A DNA stretch of 64,000 nt from Candidatus Scatomonas merdigallinarum (GCA_018716305.1 DVKB01000005.1:1-64000), one strand, 5' to 3'; shown: positions 40,205-51,423, counted from the first letter of the stretch. The notes: generated from the letters alone by a model not told the origin. Made by a program: numbers and translations.

Positions 40205-41803
40205 TTATCTGCCGGGAAATGCCTCCTGCTGCTGATTCATCTCACTGGCAGCTCCCAGGGTAACTGTCAGTTCCACCGGCTTATACTCTCCTTCATCGGA
40301 GCGCTGAACGACAATCTTCACCTGCTCTCCTGCCGCGTAATACTGCAGGGCATCCTTCAGCTCATCCATATTGCTGATGCTGCGTCCATCCAGTTCCGTC
40401 AGCACGTCCCCTCTCTTGACCCCTGCCGCTTCCGCGGGACCGTCCTCAATTACGGTAGAAATCCCCACACCGGTAGGCATTCCGTACATCTCAGAAGCAT
40501 CGGAGGTAACGTTCACGCCTTCGATTCCCAGGAAGGAAGCCTGGCTCTCATCCACTTTATCACGGGTGGGAAGCTCCATGAGTTTTTCCAAAATAGGTTC
40601 TGCCTTAGCAATCGGGATAGCGAATCCAATACCGTCCACAGTGGTTCCGGAAGAAGTCATAGAACTTTTTGCCTCATTGATTCCCACCAGTTCACCCTTC
40701 ATATTTAAGAGGGCGCCGCCGCTGTTTCCGGAGTTGATGGGAGCGTCCGTCTGAATCAGCCCGGTGGATTCAATCGTATTTCCGCTGTTGTCTGTAAGGG
40801 TCAGATCCCGGTCCATAGCGCTGACGTAACCGCTGGTCACAGACTGGCCATAACCCAGAGCGTTTCCGATAGCCACCACCTGATCTCCCAGTTCCAGTTC
40901 ATCGGAATCACCCAAAGTCGCAATCTTAATGGCGTTCATGGTTTCCTGGGGGATATCGGAAAGATTTACCGAGACCACTGCCAGGTCATTGCTGGAGTCC
41001 GATCCTTTAATTTTCCCTTCCACGGAAGCCTCATCGATAAATCCAACAGAGAGGCTCTGGGCTCCCTGAACCACATGATTGTTGGTGGCGATCAGCAGTT
41101 CGCTGTCATTCTGGCCTACGATCACTCCTGTTCCCGCGCCCTCCACTTCATACTGCTGGGTGCCTCCGAAGAAACTCTGCATTTCTTCTACAGACATGGT
41201 TGAAATCGTCACTAAGGAGGGCATGGCGTTTTTTGCCACCTCTTTTACGGTTCCTGCCGCTCCCGCGCTGGCGGAAACAGTCTCTGAATCGGATCCGCCG
41301 CTGGTATCGGTCTGTGCCAGAGGCTGCGTGGTCTGCACCACCGTGTTGTCATCCCCGTCAAAATAGTCTGCCGCCCGGTTCACTCCGTACATGGTTCCTC
41401 CGGCTACCACTCCGAAGACCAGCGCCATGGCCACCGTGGCAGCCCACTTTCTTCCGGCGGTCATGGGCTTTCTGGGCTTTTTCACCTTACTCTTTTTCAC
41501 TTTTGCTCCCGGAGCGCCAAATCCCGGTTTTGCTCCCGCAGGGCCGGAAGCCGTGTAGCGGTACTGCTGCCGTTTTCCCGCGTCCGCCCCTGCGGCGTTC
41601 CATCCGCCGCTGTTCTGGGCGCCCCAGGGATTGGATCCTGCCTGCTGGCCCTGGTCCTGGCGCAGCTTCGGATTCACCCAGCTGTAGGTGGTGCCCCCGG
41701 CTGTATTGGCGTTCTGAGATTGGTTTTCCGTATGTTCCTCTGTACCCGCGGAATTCTGCTGGCTGTTCAAATTTTCCTGATCATTTCTGAATTCTTCGCT
41801 CAT
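40205..41803 (-). CDS. htrA: HtrA/DegP-like S1C serine protease with PDZ domain
   Basis: TM anchor; ATNNHVV, SNDLAVV, INSGNSGGALLN catalytic triad contexts; C-terminal PDZ. Confidence 0.93.
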   Translation of the reverse strand: MSEEFRNDQENLNSQQNSAGTEEHTENQSQNANTAGGTTYSWVNPKLRQDQGQQAGSNPWGAQNSGGWNAAGADAGKRQQYRYTASGPAGAKPGFGAPGAKVKKSKVKKPRKPMTAGRKWAATVAMALVFGVVAGGTMYGVNRAADYFDGDDNTVVQTTQPLAQTDTSGGSDSETVSASAGAAGTVKEVAKNAMPSLVTISTMSVEEMQSFFGGTQQYEVEGAGTGVIVGQNDSELLIATNNHVVQGAQSLSVGFIDEASVEGKIKGSDSSNDLAVVSVNLSDIPQETMNAIKIATLGDSDELELGDQVVAIGNALGYGQSVTSGYVSAMDRDLTLTDNSGNTIESTGLIQTDAPINSGNSGGALLNMKGELVGINEAKSSMTSSGTTVDGIGFAIPIAKAEPILEKLMELPTRDKVDESQASFLGIEGVNVTSDASEMYGMPTGVGISTVIEDGPAEAAGVKRGDVLTELDGRSISNMDELKDALQYYAAGEQVKIVVQRSDEGEYKPVELTVTLGAASEMNQQQEAFPGR

Positions 41804-41986
41804 AATCACTTACCCCTTTTCTTTATCCTAAGCTGTAAAAGCTTTCCTTTCTTTATCTTACATGGCTTATTGTAACGGGCAAATGTGTTGAATATGTGAT
41901 GAATTGTGTAAAAAAAGGTGAACGGAAAAAGAACCGGACAGCCGCTGTTTTTTCAGCCGCTCCGGCTCTTCCCCGATCCATAAATT

Positions 41987-43111
41987 TCAGGTTTTTTTCC
42001 TCTTTTTATATAACCACGCACTGATGACAGATACGAGGGGTACAACCGCTATCACCCCGAAGGTTCCGGACAGTCCCTCCAATAATTCTGTCCCCATAAA
42101 ATAGGAATTCATCAGCTGCCGTCCCGGCATACTATATGAATAATAGATCATCATAATGGACGCCGCTCCGCCTACAAAAGCCAGTACCAGGGTACTTACA
42201 TTGGTGCCAAGCATATCCCTTCCAACCCTCATACCGCTTTTTGTCAATTCTTTCACCGATATCTCCGGCGAATGACTGTAAATCTCGCTGACTGCGGATG
42301 CGATCGACATAGCCACATCCATGGACGCTCCCAGCGAAGTAATAAGAATTCCTGAAAAGAGAAGGCCTCCGGCCTGAAGCTGGGAATTCTGCTCTATCAG
42401 AATCAGCGTCTCCACCTCTTCAACATTATAACCGTTAATATGCATAAAATAGGCAAAGATAAACGCGATCAGGCCGGACACCACACAGCCGATGGTGGTT
42501 CCCGCAATAGCCGAAAAGGTTTTTGCCGTAAATCCTCCCAAAAGGATCATAGAAAACAGGGTAATCAGAATACAGCACAAAACCGCTGCCAGAAACGGCT
42601 GCACTCCCATATACATCAGCGGCAGATACAGAAACAGCACACAAACCGCCGCGAATACCAGAGAGATTGCTGAAAATATGCCCTTTTTCCCTCCAACCCA
42701 CATCAACAGTGCCAGGAATACCGCAATAAATATAATAATCACAGAGGTTCTGTCATAATTATAGACATTGGCCGCAAGGGTACCGTCATATTCGCTGATA
42801 TTAATAATAACATGTGTTCCTACTTCACAGGTGGCTCCATATAAGTAACCGTCGAGGCTGGTCGCCTCGACGGTTTCTCCTTTATGAGAGCCACTGGTTA
42901 TTTTTACCTTGACAATCTGTTCCCCGCTTCTGTCTCCAGTCTCCGTCAGGTTATCCTGTATGATTTCAGTTACCACCGCTTTTTCAAAAGAACTCCCATC
43001 CTCCGCTAAAAGCGGTACTTTATGTACGGAACGATTCAGGAAAACCAGACCGACCAAAAATGCCAGGGTCAGGATTGCAAAAATGATGTAACCCGCTCTC
43101 TTATTCTTCAT
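41987..43111 (-). CDS. YibE/F family membrane protein
   Basis: 374 aa polytopic; GVVSGLIAFIFAYFMHINGYNVEEVETLI-type region, GASMDVAMSIASAVSEI. Confidence 0.85.
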   Translation of the reverse strand: MKNKRAGYIIFAILTLAFLVGLVFLNRSVHKVPLLAEDGSSFEKAVVTEIIQDNLTETGDRSGEQIVKVKITSGSHKGETVEATSLDGYLYGATCEVGTHVIINISEYDGTLAANVYNYDRTSVIIIFIAVFLALLMWVGGKKGIFSAISLVFAAVCVLFLYLPLMYMGVQPFLAAVLCCILITLFSMILLGGFTAKTFSAIAGTTIGCVVSGLIAFIFAYFMHINGYNVEEVETLILIEQNSQLQAGGLLFSGILITSLGASMDVAMSIASAVSEIYSHSPEISVKELTKSGMRVGRDMLGTNVSTLVLAFVGGAASIMMIYYSYSMPGRQLMNSYFMGTELLEGLSGTFGVIAVVPLVSVISAWLYKKRKKT

Positions 43112-43116
43112 GCTTT

Positions 43117-45438
43117 TTAACCAAGATAACGGGCAATCATGGTTGCTGCTTCTGCTCTGCAGGCTGTATTCTGCGGAGCCAGCACAGTGCCTTCATTCTG
43201 TCCGGTGATAATTCCGGTTCCTACTGCCCAGATCATGGCTTCCCGCGCAAAATCACTGATCTGCATGGCATCCGGATAATCCAGGACCGTTGCCTGCGCG
43301 GAAATTCCCGCGTTTCCGCTGTACCTGTAAAGCATGGTGGCAATCTGTTCCCTGGTTACAGGATCCGCCGGTCCGAATTTTCCGCTGTCTGTGTAGCCGG
43401 TTACGATACCATTCTCCACGGCCCAAGCAACCGCGTCGCTGTACCAGCTTCCCTGTTCTACATCGGCGAAATCCGCCTGGCTGTTTACTTCAGGGCTTCC
43501 TGCCATACGGTACAGGATGACTACGAAGTGCGCTCTTGCCAGAGTAGTGGTGGGGCCAAAATGGGTTTCATCCATACCGGTCATGATCGCTTTGTCATAT
43601 AAGCTGTTTACTGCGTCGTAATAGTAGGAAGCCGCGTCTACATCCACATAGGGAAGCTCGGAACTTACCAGATTCGCTTTCGCGTCCGCCAGCCTGCTGT
43701 AAACTGCCTGATACTGATCTGCGTTGAGAATCGCCTGGCTGTTGTCCATGGTCTTGTCCAGGAACGGCGCGTATCCGGCTTTCAGTCTCTGGGAATTCGG
43801 ATCCTTGTACTCGCCCTGGGCATATCCGTAATAGTTCAGAGGATCATTTTCATTATTGCCCTGGATGGAAGCATCGTATTTTTCTGTCAGCTCCGCGGGA
43901 ACCATATCTTTGTCTGTTTCCAGATATGCCTCTGCCTCCGCGACTGCGTCTTCATACTTCTGATAGCTGGCAGAGGTGTAATCCTCCGCGTTCATCTCCT
44001 TGCTCTCATTGACAAGGCTCAGCAGAGATTCCTGATCCTGATTCTTGGTGATGGTAAAATCTCCGGCATATTTTGCTCCGGTATTGTCATAGGTCTTAAT
44101 GGTAAAGGTATCATCTGAAAAATCAATGGTGGAGAACGTAGGCGTCTGCGTATTATTGCGTTCCGCGATGTAATACTGTTTCACGGTGTTCAGCGCGTAG
44201 AATTTACTTCCGGAAGCGGAACCTGCCGCGATGTACAGCGTGCCATCCGGATTCACTGCGGAAGTCTGGCCGTAATCCACTGCTTTTCCGTCAATGATCT
44301 GGTATGTTCTGGCATAAGAATGATCGTGACCGGTCAGGCAGATATCAATATCAAATTCATCCATAAGCGGGGCAAAGATGGTACGGAGGTTTGCGCCGTC
44401 CACATCCGAGTGGGGCTGTCCGGAACCATAGATATCATGATGGAACATTACCACTTTCCATGCTGCGTCTTCATGGCTCTCGATGGCTTTCTGCATCAGA
44501 GTTCTGTGCTCAGCAGCGTTTCTGTTGTTGCTGTTCAGCACAATAAACAGAACATCTCCATAGCTGAAGTAATAGTCAGATCCGGAATTCGTGGCCCCCA
44601 GATTATCTCCGTCATTGGGATTGTTGTAATGATACTGATAATCGTCTCCCAGACTCTCATGATTTCCGATTGTAGTCGCCAAAGGAAGGCTTCTCAGCTG
44701 CTCGGGAGTGGAGAACGCGGCAAATTCAAGCTCTCGGATATAATCCTTGTCAGCGCTGGAATAATCGATCTGATCTCCCGCGGACAGAATAAAGCTGGCG
44801 TCCGGCGCGATTTCAGAAGCCATATTCAAGGTCTGCGTCCAGCCCTCCAGATCCGAAGCAATATTCGCATCGTCAACTCTTCCCTGATTGGAGGATCCGG
44901 AAGCTCCCAGCTGCGGATCGCCTACCAGAATCGTCTGGAAAGAATCAAAATCCTTGGAAGTATAGCTGTATACGTCAGACCACTCTGCGCCTTCTCCGTC
45001 ATTCCAGGTATAGCTGTAATAATAAGTGGTGTTTTCCGCAATTGCGCCGGTACCGGTAGAAACCTGGTTAGATGCCGTATAATCGATTCCCTCGCCGGCG
45101 TCATTGTCTGTGGTTTTGCTGATAGCGGCTGCGGTGCCCCTGTAAATTTTTGCGTCAGAAAGATCTTCTTTCGTGCCGATCTTAACTGCGGGGGTTCCTG
45201 CCTGCTCAGAATACCAGCTGAAATTTAACGCGGTTTCATCCTCTCCCGGAGTCAGGATAATTTTTCCCGCGTCCAGACGGGCATCGTATGCATCCGCGGC
45301 GGCGGCCTCACTCTCCTCTGCCGCCTCTGCTGTCACAGCAGTGTCAGTGTTCTGCGCAGTATCAGCAGATACCGTTACAAGCGTACCGGAAAACATTGAT
45401 ACCGCGCATAAAAGCGCCAAAACTTTTTTAGCCTTCAT
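43117..45438 (-). CDS. Exported metallophosphoesterase (purple acid phosphatase-like) with C-terminal SLH domains
   Basis: 773 aa; signal peptide; VGDPQLG, GDQIDYS, GNHES, VVMFHHD, GHDHSYAR; SLH repeats (LARAHFVVILYRMAG etc.). Confidence 0.9.
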   Translation of the reverse strand: MKAKKVLALLCAVSMFSGTLVTVSADTAQNTDTAVTAEAAEESEAAAADAYDARLDAGKIILTPGEDETALNFSWYSEQAGTPAVKIGTKEDLSDAKIYRGTAAAISKTTDNDAGEGIDYTASNQVSTGTGAIAENTTYYYSYTWNDGEGAEWSDVYSYTSKDFDSFQTILVGDPQLGASGSSNQGRVDDANIASDLEGWTQTLNMASEIAPDASFILSAGDQIDYSSADKDYIRELEFAAFSTPEQLRSLPLATTIGNHESLGDDYQYHYNNPNDGDNLGATNSGSDYYFSYGDVLFIVLNSNNRNAAEHRTLMQKAIESHEDAAWKVVMFHHDIYGSGQPHSDVDGANLRTIFAPLMDEFDIDICLTGHDHSYARTYQIIDGKAVDYGQTSAVNPDGTLYIAAGSASGSKFYALNTVKQYYIAERNNTQTPTFSTIDFSDDTFTIKTYDNTGAKYAGDFTITKNQDQESLLSLVNESKEMNAEDYTSASYQKYEDAVAEAEAYLETDKDMVPAELTEKYDASIQGNNENDPLNYYGYAQGEYKDPNSQRLKAGYAPFLDKTMDNSQAILNADQYQAVYSRLADAKANLVSSELPYVDVDAASYYYDAVNSLYDKAIMTGMDETHFGPTTTLARAHFVVILYRMAGSPEVNSQADFADVEQGSWYSDAVAWAVENGIVTGYTDSGKFGPADPVTREQIATMLYRYSGNAGISAQATVLDYPDAMQISDFAREAMIWAVGTGIITGQNEGTVLAPQNTACRAEAATMIARYLG

Positions 45439-45606
45439 ATAGGTGTTCCTCCTCTTCGTTGTTAAGCAACTCTATCCTATCCTGACTGCCAAAAAACTTC
45501 AATTGACTTTACACACATTTAGCAATATTTAACCTTACATCATACTTTTGCATAACAGAACCTTAAAAAACAATCCCCTTTGTAAATAATGAAGCAGCAT
45601 AAAAAA

Positions 45607-45655
45607 TCGGGAGAAGCTTTTCCGATCACATGCGTACCGAAAAACTTCTCCCGCT
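45607..45655 (-). terminator. Terminator downstream of the SLH glucosaminidase
   Basis: CGGGAGAAG...CTTCTCCCG followed by ATTTTTT on the minus strand. Confidence 0.8.
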
Positions 45656-45666
45656 CCCTTGTAAAA

Positions 45667-47706
45667 CTATAAAATATTCTTAATAAATCTTGTTATAATC
45701 GTTGCGCCTACCGCGCGCACTACCGTATCCTGGGGTTTAATCTGTCCGTTATCGCCCTGAATAATATTGAGCCCTATTGCCCATTTTATCGCATTCTCCG
45801 CATAATCCGAAACCCAGGCGGCATCCGGAAACGCGCCAAGCGACCCTGAAGTTGCTGTATCATACCCCATATACTGCATATATCGGTAAAGCATCGTAAC
45901 CATCTGTTCACGGTTCAGGTTATCTCCCGGTCCGAAACATCCGTTGCTGTATCCTGTAACAATCCCCGCTGCGCTGGCCCATTTTACTGCATCTGTATAC
46001 CAGGTTTCCCCCACGTCTTTAAACGCTGTACCTGTCTGGTCAGAGACTGCCGGTTCGCCGGCCATTCGGTATAAAATAAGCGCGAACTGGGCCCTCGCCA
46101 TATTTTCCCCCGGTCCAAAGGTGTACCTGTTCAGTCCTGTCATGATTTCCTGGTCATCAATATATTTTACATAATCGTAAAACCAGGAATCCAGTGAAAC
46201 ATCCGTAAAGGAAACGCCGGAAATCTGCGGAACATCTCCGCTGCCCCGGTACACAAGATCGATATACGAGGAGCTGGCATACAGATACATGGTCTCATAT
46301 TGATAATTCCCTCTGGCGGAAATTTCCAGGTCCGTCCGGCTGTCCGTCAGCGCAGGATCACTCTGTACCCGGTAAAAACCGCTGACCGGAGCGGAATCCA
46401 GAATTACAAAGGCATAGCAGGGCCACTCTCCTGTAGAATAAACCGCTCTGGAACTGGTGGTTGCATCAGCGCGGACATTCAGATCCGTCTGTTCCGGCAG
46501 AATGTCCTTTATTCCGATGGTATACACATAGGAATCCTCTCCGCCTCCGGTAAGATTCACGCTCCATGCCAGCGCCGCGGCTTTTTCTCCCCAATAGGGA
46601 TCCGATGCGTACCGGACATTTAAACCGCTTGCTTTATTGCCCAGAAAGCCTCCGCTGTATTTCCAGTTATCCGGGTTCAGATACTGCTCGGAGAGAAAAT
46701 ACTGTGCATACTCCTCTATGCATACGGCGACGCTGGAAAAAGTATCCGCCGATTCACCCGGTGAACTGTCCACCGCATTGATTCCGAACAGATTATTCTT
46801 TGACTGCGAAATACTGCTGGTTCCCCACGCGCTTTCATTGGCCGCGATGCCGGCTATCAACAGAGCATTGATGCCGTATCTGTCCTGTGCCTGTACCATC
46901 AGCTGACCTGCCTCCCGCAGCTTTGAGCCGGTGCTGACCCGGCTGTTGATGATATCGTTCATCCGCGCGGCAGAATAATTTGAAACACTCCTCAAAGGCA
47001 GGTACTGAAAATAGTTAAAAAAAGGATCCGAAGCATTTACCGAATGTTCCCTGGTTCCTGACCGGTAATCCGACAGCATATACTCGAAATCTTCAAAGGT
47101 ATAAAAGTAATGTCCGTCGTAACTGTAGTAATCTGCTCCGCTGCGCAGATAATCCGGAGCCTCTCCGTTATCCAGATTGCTGAGATAACTGGTTCCTGCC
47201 AGATTGGTGGTAATCCGGTGGATCAGCCTGCCTCCGCTTACTTCGTAATGGCTGATGGAACTTGCCTCATCGACATTGACGATTGTCACCTCTGACGGCG
47301 ATACCAGGCCGGCAACCCCCGACAGCATAAACTTTACCATGCCGTTTTCCATCCCCAGATAGGCAGCGTCGGCCCCGTAATATCCGTTTGTATAACCATT
47401 TTCTCCGGTCACCGCGTCCGTATAATTTGTCACAACAGAACTGGAGGACTTGGTGCGGAAGTTGACCAGCTGTCCTCCTTCTTCCAGCGTCAGGGGATTC
47501 CGTCCGATTACCGTATCCTCCTCACCGTCATCCTCTGCTTCAATGACATTTCCTTCCTCATCCACACCGGTTACATGTTCCAGCGCCTCCCTATTTTCGC
47601 CTTGAAAAAAACTTTCTTCTTCCTCTTCCCGGGCCCACACTGCCCCTGACGCGCTGGTTATTCCCAGACAAATACATGAAAGCAGCGAAATATATTTTTT
47701 TATCAC
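45667..47706 (-). CDS. SLH-domain N-acetylglucosaminidase (GH73-like)
   Basis: 679 aa; LLIAGIAANESAWGTSSISQSKNNLFGINAVDSSP; three C-terminal SLH repeats. Confidence 0.88.
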   Translation of the reverse strand: MIKKYISLLSCICLGITSASGAVWAREEEEESFFQGENREALEHVTGVDEEGNVIEAEDDGEEDTVIGRNPLTLEEGGQLVNFRTKSSSSVVTNYTDAVTGENGYTNGYYGADAAYLGMENGMVKFMLSGVAGLVSPSEVTIVNVDEASSISHYEVSGGRLIHRITTNLAGTSYLSNLDNGEAPDYLRSGADYYSYDGHYFYTFEDFEYMLSDYRSGTREHSVNASDPFFNYFQYLPLRSVSNYSAARMNDIINSRVSTGSKLREAGQLMVQAQDRYGINALLIAGIAANESAWGTSSISQSKNNLFGINAVDSSPGESADTFSSVAVCIEEYAQYFLSEQYLNPDNWKYSGGFLGNKASGLNVRYASDPYWGEKAAALAWSVNLTGGGEDSYVYTIGIKDILPEQTDLNVRADATTSSRAVYSTGEWPCYAFVILDSAPVSGFYRVQSDPALTDSRTDLEISARGNYQYETMYLYASSSYIDLVYRGSGDVPQISGVSFTDVSLDSWFYDYVKYIDDQEIMTGLNRYTFGPGENMARAQFALILYRMAGEPAVSDQTGTAFKDVGETWYTDAVKWASAAGIVTGYSNGCFGPGDNLNREQMVTMLYRYMQYMGYDTATSGSLGAFPDAAWVSDYAENAIKWAIGLNIIQGDNGQIKPQDTVVRAVGATIITRFIKNIL

Positions 47707-47796
47707 TTAAATACCGTCTCCTTTCTGTGCTTGTGATGGAACACCGGAAAACCGTAACCTCTGCTCCTCCTTACGTCTAAGGCGCCGCGCTGAATT

Positions 47797-48666
47797 TTAT
47801 AAGCCCTCGGCGATTTCCATCAGGTACTGTCCATAGGCCGTTTTCAGCAGCGGCTGAGCCAGCTGTATCAGCTGATCTCTGTTTATAAAACCTCGTTTAT
47901 AGGCAATTTCCTCAATACAGGAAATATATAAGCCCTGTCTCTTTTGAAATGCCGCGACAAAATCAGCCGCGTCCAGCAAGGCGTCATGATTTCCCGTATC
48001 CAGCCACGCGAATCCTCGTCCCAGTGTCTCCACATGAAGCGTTCCCCGCCTGAGATATTCATTGTTTACACTTGTAATTTCTATTTCACCTCTGGCTGAA
48101 GGTTGTACGTTTTTCGCAATCTCCACCACATCATTATCATAGAAATACAGACCCGGAACCGCGTATTTGGATTTCGGATGTTCCGGTTTTTCTTCAATGG
48201 AAAGAGCCCGCCCGTCCTGGTCAAACTCTACCACTCCATATTCTCTCGGATCCTTTACATAATATCCGAAAATAGTGGCTCCCTGTTCCCGCTCCGCGGC
48301 TGCCTTCAGAACCCGGGAAAAGCTCTGTCCATAAAAGATATTATCTCCCAAAACCAGCGCAACTCTGTCGCTTCCGATAAATTTCTCTCCCACAATAAAA
48401 GCATCCGCCAGGCCTCTCGGTGTTTCCTGAACCGCATAGGTAAAGGAAAGCCCCAGCTGCTCTCCTGTTCCGAACAGTTCTTCAAACACTTTAATGTCTC
48501 TTGGCGTGGAAATAATGAGAATTTCCCGGATTCCCGCCAGCATCAGGGTGGACAGCGGATAATAGATCATCGGTTTATCATATACCGGCATGATCTGCTT
48601 TGAAATTGCTTTTGTCAACGGATACAGTCTGGTGCCGGAGCCTCCGGCTAAAATTATACCTTTCAT
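47797..48666 (-). CDS. rfbA: Glucose-1-phosphate thymidylyltransferase
   Basis: 289 aa; [46 protein letters not shown]. Confidence 0.97.
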   Translation of the reverse strand: MKGIILAGGSGTRLYPLTKAISKQIMPVYDKPMIYYPLSTLMLAGIREILIISTPRDIKVFEELFGTGEQLGLSFTYAVQETPRGLADAFIVGEKFIGSDRVALVLGDNIFYGQSFSRVLKAAAEREQGATIFGYYVKDPREYGVVEFDQDGRALSIEEKPEHPKSKYAVPGLYFYDNDVVEIAKNVQPSARGEIEITSVNNEYLRRGTLHVETLGRGFAWLDTGNHDALLDAADFVAAFQKRQGLYISCIEEIAYKRGFINRDQLIQLAQPLLKTAYGQYLMEIAEGL

Positions 48667-48685
48667 ATCTTCCTCCTTTTTTAGA

Positions 48686-48735
48686 AAAGACGCAAAAAGA
48701 CAGTGTCCATGCCACTGTATTTCTGCGTCTTTTTT
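48686..48735. terminator. Hairpin between rfbB and rfbA
   Basis: GACGCA..GACAGTG-TCCATGC-CACTGT..TGCGTC with T-runs. Confidence 0.65.
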
Positions 48736-48742
48736 TCAGATC

Positions 48743-49825
48743 TCAGCGATTACTGTACATATCGTCATAATATTTTTGATAATCCCCACTGGTTACGTGA
48801 TTCATCCACTCTTCGTGTTCGAAATACCATTCAATCGTTTTGCGAATGCCCACTTCAAAAGTGGTCTCAGGATACCAGCCTACCTCAGCGCGGATTTTAT
48901 CCGGAGCAATGGCATAGCGGCGGTCATGCCCTTTTCTGTCCTCCACAAAGGTAATCAATTCGTCTGTAATACCAGCTTTTCTCGGATCACTGTCCGGCAG
49001 CATTTCCCTTAAGGTTTCCAGAATTGTGTGGATAATCTGGAGATTCTGCCTCTCGTTGTGGCCTCCGATATTATAGGTCTCAAACAGTCTTCCCTTTTCC
49101 TGTACCATATCAATTCCCTTGCAGTGATCTTCCACATACAGCCAGTCACGGACATTTTTTCCATCTCCATATACCGGCAGCTTTCTTCCGTGGAGCGCGT
49201 TATTGATCATCAGCGGGATCAGTTTCTCAGGGAACTGATACGGGCCGTAATTGTTGCTGCAATTTGTAATATTGGCCGGGAATTTGTACGTATCCATATA
49301 AGCCTTTACCAGCATGTCGGAAGATGCTTTACTGGCGGAGTAAGGACTGTGAGGCGCATACGGGGTTGTCTCATAGAAGTATCCGCCGTCCTCTTCCAGC
49401 GAACCATATACTTCGTCCGTGGAGACATGCAGGAATTTGTGGTCCGGTTTAAAACTGCCGTCCGGAAGTTCCCAGGCTGCCTTCGCCGCGTTCAGCATTA
49501 CCAGAGTTCCCAGTACATTGGTTTTTACAAACACTTCCGGATGCTTGATGCTCCGGTCTACATGACTTTCCGCCGCGAAATGAACCACTCTCTGAATGTC
49601 ATTTTCCGCGAAGACTGCATTAATCTTCTCCGTATCACAGATATCCGCTTTGATGAACGTATAGTTCTCACGGTTTTCAATGTCTGCCAGATTTTCAAGA
49701 TTTCCGGCATAGGTCAGTTTATCGACATTGATAATCCGGATCTCATTTCCATATTTTTTGAACATGTAATGAATATAGTTGGAACCGATAAATCCGGCTC
49801 CCCCCGTTACCAAATAGGTCCTCAT
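48743..49825 (-). CDS. rfbB: dTDP-glucose 4,6-dehydratase
   Basis: MRTYLVTGGAGFIGSNYIHYM, HVSTDEVYGSL, YSASKASSDMLV. Confidence 0.97.
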   Translation of the reverse strand: MRTYLVTGGAGFIGSNYIHYMFKKYGNEIRIINVDKLTYAGNLENLADIENRENYTFIKADICDTEKINAVFAENDIQRVVHFAAESHVDRSIKHPEVFVKTNVLGTLVMLNAAKAAWELPDGSFKPDHKFLHVSTDEVYGSLEEDGGYFYETTPYAPHSPYSASKASSDMLVKAYMDTYKFPANITNCSNNYGPYQFPEKLIPLMINNALHGRKLPVYGDGKNVRDWLYVEDHCKGIDMVQEKGRLFETYNIGGHNERQNLQIIHTILETLREMLPDSDPRKAGITDELITFVEDRKGHDRRYAIAPDKIRAEVGWYPETTFEVGIRKTIEWYFEHEEWMNHVTSGDYQKYYDDMYSNR

Positions 49826-49867
49826 TCTCCAATCCTCCATAAATCCTGCGAAAATAATATCGTTGGT

Positions 49868-49896
49868 ATTATAGCATTGTCTTTTTCAAATAGCAA
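49868..49896 (-). promoter_or_regulatory. Promoter upstream of rfbB
   Basis: Minus strand TTGCTA-N17-TATAAT with extended TG. Confidence 0.6.
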
Positions 49897-50031
49897 CTGC
49901 AACCGCCTAGAGTTTTACACTGTTTTTTCAAATACCGCTCTTGACCACCGAGTTTCTTTCCTAATACCTATTGATTTTCTTTCACGCCATGTTAGAATAA
50001 AAGACATCGCAGACTGATTCATATACCTACT

Positions 50032-51312
50032 TTATTTTTTCCATCGAGACAGGAGATCTTTGATATTACGTACAGGTGCTGTAAGTTTCCAGCTTTTGGA
50101 ATTTATGATCACATCCAGATCGTGCTGAACTGCTTGTCTGCGGCGGTCTGTCTCAGAAAGTTCCTGTTTAAGCTGTAAAATTTGCGCATCTTTCTGTGCA
50201 TTCTGTTCCTGACAGGCTTCCAGAATTTTTTCCATCTGATGTATCTTCTGGTAGGCCATGTCCAGATGCTGCCTCTGCTGTGCTAACTGCTCCGGATATT
50301 TTCTGGTAAAGGTATCATTGAACAGATGGATCTTTGTATATTTTCCACATTCAATGGTAGAATAGTGATACGTATTTTTTAATAAATCAGAAAGCTTCCT
50401 ATCTTCCATAAGTTTCTCCAGCGGAAAAAGCCCTAGGGGGGAGGGCCAGGAAGACCACTGAATCGGTCTGCACAGCAGGAAAGCCTTTTCACAGAGAAGT
50501 TCCTGAGAGCTTTTTGAATCCGGATACACGAAAAAATCTTTGAATGTGCGGATAAACAAATCGTCATCCATATCATCAAAAAAGCGGTGGCGAATACACA
50601 TATATTCGTTATAAAAACGGGTATCATGTTCTTCGGAGCAGCTGCTGACATTTACTTTCGGATCTGAAACCCGCCTATAATACACCAGAGGTTCTTCCAG
50701 AATCCCGAAGGAAAATTTTTTAGTAAACCGAACCCACCATTCAAAATCCATTGCCTGAATGTAAAACAGATTGTGACTGCCGATCTCCGCCAAAGACTCC
50801 CGTGTGATCAAAGAGGACGGATTATTTAGGCGGTTTCCGTAGAAAAAGAAAAACCTGAGCCAATATTCCCGGGATTCAGTATGCGCCGAGAATTGCTCCT
50901 GCAACTCCGGCATTTTATCATCAATTACTGCGCCGTTTTCATCAATGAGCGTGACCCAGGTAAAACATCCCTGATGCTGCGGGTTGCTGCGAAGATAACA
51001 GATCTGTTTTTCCAGCTTATTCGGAAACCAGATATCATCGCTGTCAATAATAGCAATATAGTCCCCGCGAACTTTAGAAAACCCAATATTTGTAGCATAA
51101 GCAATATGCCGATTTTCCGGCAGTTCAAAATATTCTATTCGAGGATCATTAAACTTCCGGACAATCTGCCCGGTTAAATCATTCGAACCATCGTTGATGA
51201 TAATAAGCTGCAGATTTTGATATGTCTGTTCTAAAACACTGCGTATACTTTTTTCAATAAATTCTTCTGCATTATAGGCAGTCATAATCACACTTATTAA
51301 CGGTTTGCTCAT
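50032..51312 (-). CDS. Family 2 glycosyltransferase with C-terminal coiled coil
   Basis: 426 aa; PLISVIMTAYNAEEFIEKSIRSVLEQTYQNLQLIIINDGSND, DSDDIW. Confidence 0.93.
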   Translation of the reverse strand: MSKPLISVIMTAYNAEEFIEKSIRSVLEQTYQNLQLIIINDGSNDLTGQIVRKFNDPRIEYFELPENRHIAYATNIGFSKVRGDYIAIIDSDDIWFPNKLEKQICYLRSNPQHQGCFTWVTLIDENGAVIDDKMPELQEQFSAHTESREYWLRFFFFYGNRLNNPSSLITRESLAEIGSHNLFYIQAMDFEWWVRFTKKFSFGILEEPLVYYRRVSDPKVNVSSCSEEHDTRFYNEYMCIRHRFFDDMDDDLFIRTFKDFFVYPDSKSSQELLCEKAFLLCRPIQWSSWPSPLGLFPLEKLMEDRKLSDLLKNTYHYSTIECGKYTKIHLFNDTFTRKYPEQLAQQRQHLDMAYQKIHQMEKILEACQEQNAQKDAQILQLKQELSETDRRRQAVQHDLDVIINSKSWKLTAPVRNIKDLLSRWKK

Positions 51313-51325
51313 AATTCTCTGCTCC

Positions 51326-51371
51326 TTGACAAGATGCTTTAATTATACGATAAAGTCTGGCAGAATCGCAA
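51326..51371. promoter_or_regulatory. Overlapping divergent promoters between GT2 and the pyruvyl transferase
   Basis: Plus: TTGACA-N17-GATAAA. Minus: TTGCGA-N18-TATAAT. The -10 regions lie adjacent or overlapping. Confidence 0.5.
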
Positions 51372-51423
51372 CTAGAAGTCCATAATTCTAAAGGAACACA
51401 TAAATTCTTATTTGGAGGTACTC

